Source: Aurantiochytrium sp. KH105 (lineage: Eukaryota; Sar; Bigyra; Thraustochytrida; Thraustochytriidae). Taken from it: a DNA stretch of 64,000 nucleotides. The notes below the pieces were generated by a model that saw nothing but the letters and a program-made list of their open reading frames with translations, made no database searches and had not been told where the DNA came from. Below, one piece after another: positions 1 to 9,286 of the stretch. The DNA lies in assembly GCA_003116975.1 (NCBI GenBank), contig BGKB01000028.1:558001-622000 (forward strand). The letters run 5' to 3'. Numbering within the stretch: position 1 is the stretch's first letter; the number at the start of each line of letters is the position of its first letter. A program made the position numbers and the translations under genes.

Positions 1-2485
1 GCCGTTGCGCCGTCGAAATGAGGGGGCGACGCGACGCGTGCGGGTGTGCGCGCGCGTGTGTGAGGAAAGGAAAGAGCGGCTGCGGGGCGCTGACGGCGCA
101 GGATAAGAGGGCGACGCGGCCGCTGCGGGTGGACGGGGGGCGGAGGGGCGCCCCCCGCCTTCCAGCGGCCCGGGACCGCGGCCAGGATCTGGGCCTGGCT
201 GGGCCAGCAGTGCGGGCGCTAAAGGCCCGCACTGGCCCCCCTTTCTCCCCCTCGCGCTCCACCGTTGACTGCGGGGGCGAGGCACCCTGTCGCGGCCGCC
301 TTCAGACCTGCCGAACATCTAGATGAACTTCTGTGGACCCGGGATCCCACAGACCCCCCGGGAGGGCCCAGTGGAATTCGCTGCGGGTGATCTCGCTGAG
401 CAGTGGGCGCCCGGTCTGGCGCACCTTACCTGCCTCTGATCTACTAGAAAGCGAGCGCAAGCTACACCAGCTGCAGCTGGCATGGCCTGCCGCCGCACTC
501 TCTCCGCCCGCTCCCGCTCCCGCTCCCGCTCCACCCAACGCCAGACAGCTGCAGCCGCACGCTACCGCCCCGCGCGAGCCGCGCAGCTCCGCGAGGAAGA
601 CCGCCCTGCCCGTCGTCCCGCAGAAGCAAGCACGCGAGCGCGCAAGCCTCGGGCAGCTGCCGCGGCGCCCCGCTGCGAGGCGAGCCCCGCTCGCAACACC
701 TTCGGCCTTCCGCTCCTCTTCCTTCGGATATCGATCAAAACCAAGCTCGCGCAAGCCACACCATCCATCCATCCATCCATCCGAGTGTCAACTGCATGCG
801 TCGCAGCCCCTCGCCATCAAACCGCGCACAGCGCAGAATTCACTACTTTTCCCAGCAACAACGGAACCGTGATCGCCGCGCTGGCGTTTTCCGGGATCGG
901 GGTTTCAACCGCGTTCAAAGCGCAGAGGTGCTGCTGCTGCTGCTGGCGAAAAGAAAGAAAGGAGCAGCCGGACTGGGAGAAGACCTCGGAGGCGACAAAG
1001 ACGAGGACGTTGAAGTCGACGACGAAGTAAGAAGAGGGCCGGGTCGGGTCACGAGCGGCCGCTTCTTCTCTTCTCGCGGCACGCGGCTTCGGAGACAGTC
1101 TCAAAGGCCCTGCTGCATGCATCGCTGCTGCAAATGAGCTAATGAAAGATCAAATCGCTGTCGCAGTGTCGGCAGCGCAAAGATGATCAACAAGAGCGCT
1201 CGCTGTCGCTATCCTCACCTCTTGAGAACGATGACCGCGGCGACCTCGCAGACCAGCACGGTGCGGTCCAAGTGCTCGTAGGAACTTTGAACGCGCCCAG
1301 TGGCCACTGTGGCAGCGGCCATTGCCTCGCTCCCACTCACGCACTCACTCACGCACGCACGCACGCACGCACCGCGGCTTGCGTTTCGCCGACAGCGACA
1401 GCGAGATCATCATCCCCGCCGCCAATGGCAATTACTTCACCAGCTACAGCTGGAGCTGCGTCGCAGCGGTCGCTGCGGCATCGGCCTCGCTGGCCACCCA
1501 GTCTTCGAAGAGTCGGGCGGTGACGGGCAACGCAGCACGGCCTCTGGAACGGACAGCGCCCGCCAAACCGACAGACTGCGGCCAGCCACCTGGCCAGTAG
1601 CCAGGAGGTCTCGTCGGCACAGAGGAAACGTGAATTGTGTGAATGTATAAAAAGTGAATAAAGCAAAGGCAAGGTGGTGTGTCAAAAGGAAGAGCGAGGC
1701 GCAAAAAGCGCCGTCAGTCGATGCTCTTCTCCTCCGAGATACAAGTAGATAGGCCACCGCCGGCGAAACGCATTCGCCAAGGATAGCGATCCCGCGGCTC
1801 GTTCCTATCTGTCGTGCAATGCCGAGTTTGCAGCAGCAGCTTGCCTTTGTCGACAAGCACAGCGAGCACTAGTGCCTGCTGCAGCTGCAGCTGATGATGG
1901 ATGGTGACTGACTGACCCATGATCGCTCCCCGCAAGAAGCGATTCTTGGCGGAGGAGAACAGGGAACCAAACGACTGGAAAGCTAAAGTAGAGAGAGAGA
2001 GAGAGAGGTGTGCGCTCGCTGCGCCGTCGGCGAGGGAGGGAGGCGAAGGCGTTGATCTGGGTTGGCCTGCCAGTCTGTTGTTCCTTTCTCTCTTGCAGCC
2101 AGGTGCCCGCCTTCCTTGCCTGCACCGCGCTGCAGTTGTTTCCAGGTACGATTACTGGAAAGCTTCAGCCGGCAGGCAGGCCTGCGGAACACGCGGCTCC
2201 GACGCGCGCAAACATTCCCAAAGAGGCGGTAGCAGTAGCGGCAGTACAAGTAGCAGCTGCAGGCAGGCAGGCAGGCAGGGTCGTCCTTAGCGTTAGGTCG
2301 GGTGCGGCGAGGCGGCTTGGCTGGCGGGGCGCAGTTGTGTGGCGATCCCGGGGAGGTGGAAGCGGCGTGCTGGAAGCAGGGCGGCGGCTGTGGAGTGGAA
2401 GCACAGCGCATTCCGGGCTCTCCTCCCACCCGCAGCCACTACAGCGCGCACAGTGCGCCCGCTCGCCGCCGTCTCCTCCTCTTCG

Positions 2486-2493
2486 CTTTCTTC

Positions 2494-2577
<84 letters not shown>
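2486..2577. repeat. (TTTC)n microsatellite
   Basis: Nearly pure TTTC tetramers for about 90 bases with a few interruptions (a TTCTTCTCTTTC break near 2525). It is polypyrimidine on the plus strand and polypurine on the minus strand. The frames through it give only Ser/Phe/Leu or Lys/Glu/Arg repeats. Confidence 0.9.
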
Positions 2578-2578
<1 letters not shown>

Positions 2579-3735
2579 GCCATCTTGCTTCGATTTGGCC
2601 TGCCTCGCCTTCGAAGCTAGCTTGCGTGCTCGCCTGTTTCCCTGTTTCCCTGCTTGCCTGCTTGCCTGCCTGCTTGCCTCGCGCAGAGCCGCCTCGCCTC
2701 GCAGCCGGCCGTGCGCGCGGGCGCCTGCGCGCGGGAGGGAGGGGAGCGAGCGAGCGAGGGAGGCGCGCGGCAAGCTGTAGCAGGAAGCGGCGGCGGTCCC
2801 GCTGCACCTCGCGAGGCTTCGCGAGCCGCCCGGGTTCTCACGCCCGACAATCGGGCTTTCAGCCAATCGTCGAGTCGTCGGTCTGCCTGCCTTCCTGATC
2901 GACGTCCAGGCGCCGGTGAGCCGCGCAGACAGCCAGCCAGAGCTCGCGCCCGGGCAGTCCGCGACGCGTCGGCCGTGCGAGCGAGCGCGAGCTCGAAACG
3001 CGGCGCCAGACAGCCATCCAGCTCCGTTCATTCGTCCATCCATCCGTCGCTTTTCGTCCACTCGTCGAGGAAACTAGAGATCCTTTGCTCGCGCGCTCCG
3101 GCCAGCAGGTTCTCGCGTCGATATTGGAGAGCGGCGGTCCTGCCGTGGCCTACGAGCGTGAGCGCGCCGGTCTCCTCGCACGCACGCACGCACGCACGCA
3201 GGCAGGTCGGGCCGTCGACTCGCTTGGCCAGCCAGAGTTTCAAAAACCAAGCAAAAGCCTAGCGCCCGCATCGTTCTCTCTCGCTCGCCTTGGACGTGCC
3301 GGGGCCCAAACCCGCGGCTTGCGCAGGCAAACCAGAGCAGACAAGAGCAGACAAGAGCAGACCAGCGTCGCGACCCGCGCGCCTCGCCGCGCCGCGCCGC
3401 GTGCTCTTTCTGCTCTTCTCGCGCGCGGTCGCATCTCGCGTCTCGCGTCTCGCCCCGTTCTCGCAGGGTACCCGCACGGCGAGGCGGGGCGCCGCGGTCC
3501 CGCCTCGTCTCGCCTCGGCACGGCTCGCTCGCTCGCGCGCGCGCGAACCGCGAGCCTCTTCGCGCCGCCGCGGCGTGCCGCGCGCGAGCCCGGAGCGAGC
3601 TTAGCTAGCTAGCAAGCTTGCGTTGCGCGCGCACGCTTCGCTGCGCTTTTGTCTACGTTGGCCGCCCAAAGTAGTCATCCCTGCATCGTCGAGCCTCTTC
3701 TCGCGACCCGTCTCGCTTCCGGCCACGGCCCCGGC

Positions 3736-3790
3736 ACGACACGACACGACACGACGCGCAGACAGACAGACAGACAGACAGACGTACGTA
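3736..3790. repeat. ACGAC pentamer tract followed by (CAGA)n
   Basis: A short ACGAC pentamer tract runs straight into CAGA tetramers and then a GTAC repeat. A second CAGA tract lies at about 4258-4280. These are simple repeats within the spacer upstream of the AP2 gene, and no coding sense is seen. Confidence 0.8.
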
Positions 3791-5207
3791 CAGACGGACT
3801 CGCTCGCGCTCGGGCACGAGCGAACGGCATCCTTCCCGGACGCAGCGCGGCGCAGAGCGCGGCGAAGCGACGCGGGTGGAGCGGAGCGGCGGAGTAGCCG
3901 TGCGCCGTTGGTTCGCCTTGGACGAAATCATTCATCCATCCATCTATCCAGCCAGGTCCATCGTCCCCGCGGCGCCTCTTGACAGACAGACGATCTGACC
4001 TCGCCCTCGCCGTCGCCGCTTGCGGCCAAGGACTCTTCGCGCGGGCTCGCTCGCTCTCCTCCTCGTCGGCCAGCCAGGCATCCTCGCGAGCGAGCGAGCG
4101 ATTGTCGAGGAGAAGAAGAGACCCTGCGAGCGCGGCCCTGCTTCGGCGCGGACGAAGAGGCGCCCAAAGAGCCGCACCTGGAGAGGCGCAGACGAAGAGG
4201 CGCAGACGAAGAGGCTCGGGCGTCTCGCTCGCTCGCTTGATCGCTTGATCGCGCCCGGCAGACAGACAGACAGACAGACCGGACCGCGTGAGCGAAAAGC
4301 GAGGCACGCCCTGCGCGCGCTCGCGGCTCGGAGTCTCGCGGGAGAGAGCAGAGCAGAGCCGTGAGCGGAGTGGCACTTGGGCGCAACAAAGAAACGAAAA
4401 CAAACGCCAACGGCGTCAACGCACACGAGACCGGCGCGTCGCGTTGCCGGCGCTGCGACCGCGTTGTAGAGCCGCAACTGGGGCCAGAGAAAAGAGGAGA
4501 AGCGCAGCCAGCGGGGAGAAAGAAAGAAAGAAAGAAGGAAAGAAAGAAAGAAGAAAGAAGGACAAGAGCGTCGAGGAAACAAGAGGGTGAGAGAGCGTAT
4601 TGGGAGCGCCGCCGCCACGAGACTGCGCCGAGAGGGGCGAGGGCGCAAAGGCCGACCGGCTTGCCCGCTCGCGTGCCTGCCTTCCTGCCTGCCTGCCTGC
4701 CGTCGGCGCCGCGAGGAGGTCCGACGGGTCGCTGCAGTGAGACAAGGCGAGGACAAGCGACGGCCGAGACCGCGTTGGTGGACTCTCCAAGCATAAAGTG
4801 TGAAACAGGAGACATCGGAGGGTCACGGGCAGCGTATACATAATTACAAACCGAGAGGGCCTGACGGACGAACGTCGTACAGCCCCCTCCTTCCCTTCCC
4901 CTCTCCCTCGGAGCGAGAGCGACTGCTTGAGCTTGCTGGTTGTCGTGCAGCTGGCGCGCGCGACACCAGCCTCTTGCTTCTTCTCCTCATCTGCGCGCCC
5001 ATTTTTTGCCGGGCCTAGGCATCCATCCGCGTGGCTTCACCCTCGTGGTATCTCTCGCTCAGTCTCTGTATTCATCAAAGCATCCATCCAACCCCGTCTA
5101 CCCCATTCGCCGCCCCCCCCCCTCCCCTCCTCTCCTCCCCCGCCACCATTCCGCCGCGCCGGAGACACTTATATGAACAGACCTCACGGCCTGGCAACGA
5201 TCCTTTC

Positions 5208-7145
5208 ATGAACATCAATGACGCGGAGGACCCTGAACACGGAGCCTCAAACGTGGACAGCAGCACAGTAGAAGACGCCAAACCCGGCCACAAGCAAGCC
5301 AACTATCGTCCACTGCAGAATCAATCGCACGCGCATCATCCGCCATCCATCCAACCGTGGCACTCGGCTTCTTCTTCTTCCTCCTCCTCCTCCTCTTCCT
5401 CCTCCAACATGGCCGCAGGTGGTGCATCGCAAACAACATCGGGTGCGTCCAGGGACGACGAAACGTACTACCCTCCCGCGCACGACGACACCATGAGATC
5501 AGCGCCTCCCAATCACCGCGAATCCTCTGCTCGTCAAAATGCATACTCCAGAGCAGCGACTGGCGCCGTCAAGAGCGAAGCGAGCGAGCGGTATAAAGCG
5601 TGGCCCGAACTGTGGGACAGTGGGCCCGATCCCGAAGAACTTGCTTCCCGCGGATCTTCCCCGTGTTTGACGTCGCATGCCGGTTCAGAGCATCGCAATC
5701 CGCAACATCAAGACAGGCAAGCCAGAAGTGGCAGCGGTGACAACAGCAACAACATCAGCAACATCGACAGCAACAACATCAGCGGCGCGTCTGACAACGC
5801 CCAACACGGCCATCACCTTGGCGCAGCAGACCCTCTCTTCAAACCTCCGAGCAGGATACATGAGGCGGTGGACAAAGTCGACCACGATCAAATTGACGAC
5901 GACGATGACGACGACGATAGAGACGAAGATGCGCATTTTTTGGACGATCTCCTTGATCACCCCCAACCTTTCGCAGAAAGCGCCGGCCACGACCACACGG
6001 GCACGTTCATGGGCTCGGTTAGAGAACCTGGCGTGCCGCAGCTCTACCAACCACAGCCCCCACCTCAGCAGCGACCACAGTCTCTGCCCCAGCCAGCTAC
6101 TCATCAGCCCCCAAGATTCACGAGAGTCCCCTCCTTTGTCGAAAATGCCTGGAAAGACGTCGACAATGAACGATTGCGGCGCAGTCTCTCCCCGCCAACG
6201 GGCCAGCTAGGTCAACGGAATCCTCAAGTGCGAGACCTCAGCATACCCTTTGTCGACCACAGCCACGGCCACGCTCCAGTCGGCGAACCTCCGCGAGGGA
6301 TGCCAGGACCTGGTGCTGCCATGCAGAGTGAATTTAACGCATCCCCGCCCGAGCGATCGTACGCGGGCGGGCAGCCCTTGGCGCTTGGCCGCGCCATGTC
6401 TGCTCCCTTTCCCCTCGCAGCCGGCCCGCGGCCCACGGCCTTTGGTCCGGCGAGGCAGCCTCTCAAACTTGAGCAAACACCAAATCTTTCTTCTTACCGA
6501 GGCGACCTCGCCATCCAAAACGAACGCAACGACCTTCCGCACCTTCACGTATTGTCCGGAACCGGCGCATCGATGATGCCACCACATGCCGATGCGCAAA
6601 TGCATAGGCGATCTGAAATTTCCATGCAGGCGCAAAAGCGCAAAGCAACCTCTGGCCTCTCCCACGAGGCTGACAAGCGACAGCACCACGGCGCTCCTCC
6701 TTCAGGCGCCGCGGCGGCCGAGAAACCAGCTCCTAAAATTAAGACCGAGGCAAGCAGCTCGTCGCGCGGGCGGGAAAGCGGACTCAGCAGCGCACGTAGC
6801 GTCTCCTCCAGTCAAGGGCCTGCCGTGCTACCAAGGTCCAACTCTCTCCCACCGCCCAGCGCCGCGACGGGCGGGAGCGCTGCAGCAGCGCATCGGGAAC
6901 AGGAAAAGAGCGTCTCCAAGTACCGTGGCGTGTCGTGGCACAAGCGCGATCGGCGCTGGCTGGCCAGGCTATGGGTGGCCGGCAAGATACGCTATCTGGG
7001 GAGTTTTTGTGACGAGGACGAGGCCGCACTAGCAGTCGACCTCTGTGCGCTCAAGGAGTTCGGGGAACACTGCCCACGGCTCAACTTCACCTCCGAGCAG
7101 CGCGAGCAGGTGAAGAAGACTGCGCAAAAGCTACAGTTCCAGTAG
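5208..7145 (+). CDS. AP2/ERF-domain transcription factor
   Basis: Predicted sequence-specific DNA-binding protein of 645 aa with one AP2/ERF domain at its C-terminal end (about residues 571-627). The domain shows the family hallmarks YRGVSW, RRWLARLW, GKIRYLGSF, DEDEAALAVD and a closing LNF. The rest is low complexity: a poly-Ser run, Gln/Pro-rich and acidic segments, including an Asp run near residues 225-235, as is common in activation regions. The frame is open back to an ATG at 5031, but that extra stretch translates CATC/CCT repeats, so I prefer the ATG at 5208, which opens an acidic segment. It is intronless as read. AP2 domains are typical of plants and apicomplexans and are also known in some other protists. 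The target genes are unknown. Confidence 0.85.
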   Translation: MNINDAEDPEHGASNVDSSTVEDAKPGHKQANYRPLQNQSHAHHPPSIQPWHSASSSSSSSSSSSSNMAAGGASQTTSGASRDDETYYPPAHDDTMRSAPPNHRESSARQNAYSRAATGAVKSEASERYKAWPELWDSGPDPEELASRGSSPCLTSHAGSEHRNPQHQDRQARSGSGDNSNNISNIDSNNISGASDNAQHGHHLGAADPLFKPPSRIHEAVDKVDHDQIDDDDDDDDRDEDAHFLDDLLDHPQPFAESAGHDHTGTFMGSVREPGVPQLYQPQPPPQQRPQSLPQPATHQPPRFTRVPSFVENAWKDVDNERLRRSLSPPTGQLGQRNPQVRDLSIPFVDHSHGHAPVGEPPRGMPGPGAAMQSEFNASPPERSYAGGQPLALGRAMSAPFPLAAGPRPTAFGPARQPLKLEQTPNLSSYRGDLAIQNERNDLPHLHVLSGTGASMMPPHADAQMHRRSEISMQAQKRKATSGLSHEADKRQHHGAPPSGAAAAEKPAPKIKTEASSSSRGRESGLSSARSVSSSQGPAVLPRSNSLPPPSAATGGSAAAAHREQEKSVSKYRGVSWHKRDRRWLARLWVAGKIRYLGSFCDEDEAALAVDLCALKEFGEHCPRLNFTSEQREQVKKTAQKLQFQ

Positions 7146-7624
7146 AGCCAAGCAGAACCGGCAGCCTTGCCGACAAAGAGACGACAGAGACTTCCTCTTC
7201 CTGCCTGCTTGCCTCCCAGCCTGCCTCCTCCTGGTTGATTGTCCAAACAAAAGTAAAAATAAAAAGAATTGATCCACGTTTTTTGCAAGGCCGTGCACGC
7301 GCTGCGTGCACACCATCTATACCGTGCATTGGATAGGGTCCGAAGTACGGGGTGTGCGCGCTGGACCTTTTTATTCAGTGCGAGCCGGGACGTAAGTAGG
7401 CTTGGTAAGTAGGCCGCCGCAACTGCAGCTGGGCATGCAGGCAGCTACAGCTACTGCTACTAGCTGGCACGTGCTGGACGACGCGTACCGCCGCCTCTTG
7501 TGCCAGCAAAAACCTAGCAGCGGCAGCAGCGGCAGCAGCAGCACGAGGGCGCGTGGTGGAAAGCCAAGTCGCTGCGCAAGACGCAAGCAAGTGAGCAAGC
7601 GGGGAGACGCGACCGAGCGGCACC
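7146..7624. other. spacer between AP2 gene and membrane-protein gene
   Basis: About 480 bp between two plus-strand genes. It has an AT-richer stretch near 7240-7270 that could serve 3' end formation of the AP2 gene. CAG/GCAGC-rich sequence near 7515-7545 follows shortly before the next start codon. No gene is seen. Confidence 0.5.
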
Positions 7625-8663
7625 ATGTCGAAGTCTGGCAGCCAAAAGTGGATGGAGGGGCTCACGGAGGCGGAGCTCCAGCGCCTGAGGAGTTTCCAGC
7701 TCTCGGGACGTATCAACGAGACCCTCATCGAAAGTAAGTGACTCGAGCACGCGGCGATACAAGCGCAGATACTGACACCGGCGCGCCACCACCATGGTTG
7801 GTGTCCCTTGCGTAGCTGTCGACTTTTGGACGGACCTTGCCTTTGTCGCCACACTCTACATTTTTAGCAAGCCTGGCGACCCAGGCGATAGTTTTCTCGA
7901 TGTCCTCGCTGAGACTGTGGCTGTCCCTGGGGAGGAACCGCGCGATCTTGACTTCTTTTTTGCGCTCTTCGTTGTTGGTGCGCTTACGATGCTCCTCAAT
8001 ATCGTCCTGCGTATTGTCATCTTCATCCAACAGTGCTACAAATATCGTGCCTACATCAACACACGCAAGGACTACTTCATGATCGCCTTTGCGCTCCCAG
8101 TCATCATGGTCGAACCACACAATGGTCTCCTGTACTTCTCGTCAATCATTAGAGACGAGGCGGAGCCGCTCTCCGAATACGATTACAACAAGCGTGAGGT
8201 CAAGATTAACACCTTCCTCCTCATGCTCGAGGATGTCCCCCAGGTATGTTACTTGCTCAAAAGACTCTCTTTTCTCCTTGCTCGGCTCCTCGATGGATGA
8301 CTCACGCTCATTCGTTTCTCCTTTGGAATCCTTTTCTCCGTGCACTCTCCGACGCAATCTATGGGGATAACTTTCTTTTCGCTCTCTGAAAAACACAGTT
8401 CATTGTGCAAATTCTCTTTTGGGCCCAAGTCCAGAAGGGAAGCCTCACGGTCACGTAAGTTCGTCTTCTCTTTGGAATGATATCCCGGTCCTTTCGACTG
8501 ACGTCCAACGTGATGGATCTGAGTGTAATGCAGCTGGTATCTGTCGACGGTGGTCTCCGTGCTCAAGCTGACTTCGGCAGGCGTGGGTATCATCATTACC
8601 CTTTACCAGCTTCGTCAAGCCAAGGCCCAAGACGAAAAGTCTGCTTCCATCGCAGCTGCTTGA
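7625..8663 (+). CDS. small multi-pass membrane protein, four exons
   Basis: I join exons 7625-7733, 7816-8243, 8399-8454 and 8534-8663. Every junction has GT-AG ends (donors GTAAGT, GTATGT, GTAAGT), and the frame is kept to TGA, giving 240 aa. The N-terminal 35 residues are hydrophilic. Three to four hydrophobic segments follow: the FWTDLAFVATLYIF region, a long FFFALFVVGALTMLLNIVLR segment, one around MIAFALPVIM, and a C-terminal pair around ILFW and VGIIITLYQL. A LEDVPQFIVQ motif lies just at the exon 2/3 junction. It recalls the Glu/Asp-x-Pro-Gln motif of XK-related-type membrane proteins and of many uncharacterised protist proteins, but this likeness is weak. Function is not assigned. It is the most intron-rich gene in the window. 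Confidence 0.75.
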
Positions 8664-9286
8664 GATTCTTTTTTTTTCGTTTTCTTTCCATTCTCTCCTT
8701 TCCGAAAGTTTCTCAAGTCATATTTGCTTATACCTACGATTTGTCCCTTTTACTTTTATCTTTTCAACGTCTTAAGCTGCTGACTTGTGATTTTCGATTG
8801 TCACTTTTTTACCCAATTTCTTCTTCTTCCTCTTCAATAATGTTCTCCGTTGTGCAAGGTTAGTACCCCAAAGTGAGTCACAATATCCTTCAGCTTTGAT
8901 GACCTCTCTCTTCAGCTCGAGTCGTTTCTCTCATCAAAAACCAATATCACGCGCCTTGCCTCCCAGTCCGAGCAGGCTTTCACTCTTCGTCTCCTTGCCC
9001 TCCCAAGCCCCTTTCCTGACCCTCTTCCTCCCTCCTCCCTCCCCACGCCCAGCCTCTCCTCCGCTCCCAACCCGAAGGGGAAAGGCGCTCTCGCCTTGCC
9101 GGGGAACGTCGGGAACCCGATGGCTGGCTGGCCCGGGACCCAGCGCACAACAGCAAGCAGAACAAGCAGAGCAAGCAGAACAAGCAGAGCAAAGCGGGGC
9201 TTGGCTGGCTGGCTGGCTGGTGACGCCCGGGCTCCATACCTGGGTGGCTCGCGGGCGAGAGGCAGAGACGCGAAGGCGAGGCGACG
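8664..9286. other. spacer upstream of UTP13
   Basis: About 620 bp. The first part is T-rich (8670-8830), probably the 3' flank of the membrane-protein gene. The second part, near 9150-9190, holds a GCAGAACAA/GCAGAGCAA imperfect repeat, followed by GGCTGGCT repeats just before the UTP13 start. No gene is seen. Confidence 0.5.

Larger units (their letters stand above)
1..5207. other. repeat-rich stretch without a convincing gene
   Basis: About 5.2 kb at the window start with no recognisable protein. Many GC-rich open frames overlap on both strands, but they translate to Arg/Ala/Ser-rich or tetramer-repeat peptides with no family resemblance, so I treat them as chance frames. The stretch is packed with simple repeats: ACGC tetramers near 1351-1371 and 3180-3200, GA dinucleotides near 1990-2006, a long TTTC tract near 2486-2577, CAGA tetramers near 3760-3785 and 4258-4280, and GAAA tetramers near 4518-4560. 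It sits directly upstream of the AP2-domain gene, so part of it may be promoter or 5' UTR. An upstream gene with many short exons cannot be excluded. Confidence 0.6.

Noticed and set aside
18-5030. Many overlapping frames of 60-300 aa
   Set aside because: Arg/Ala/Ser-rich or tetramer-repeat translations on both strands at once, with no shared domain or coding pattern.
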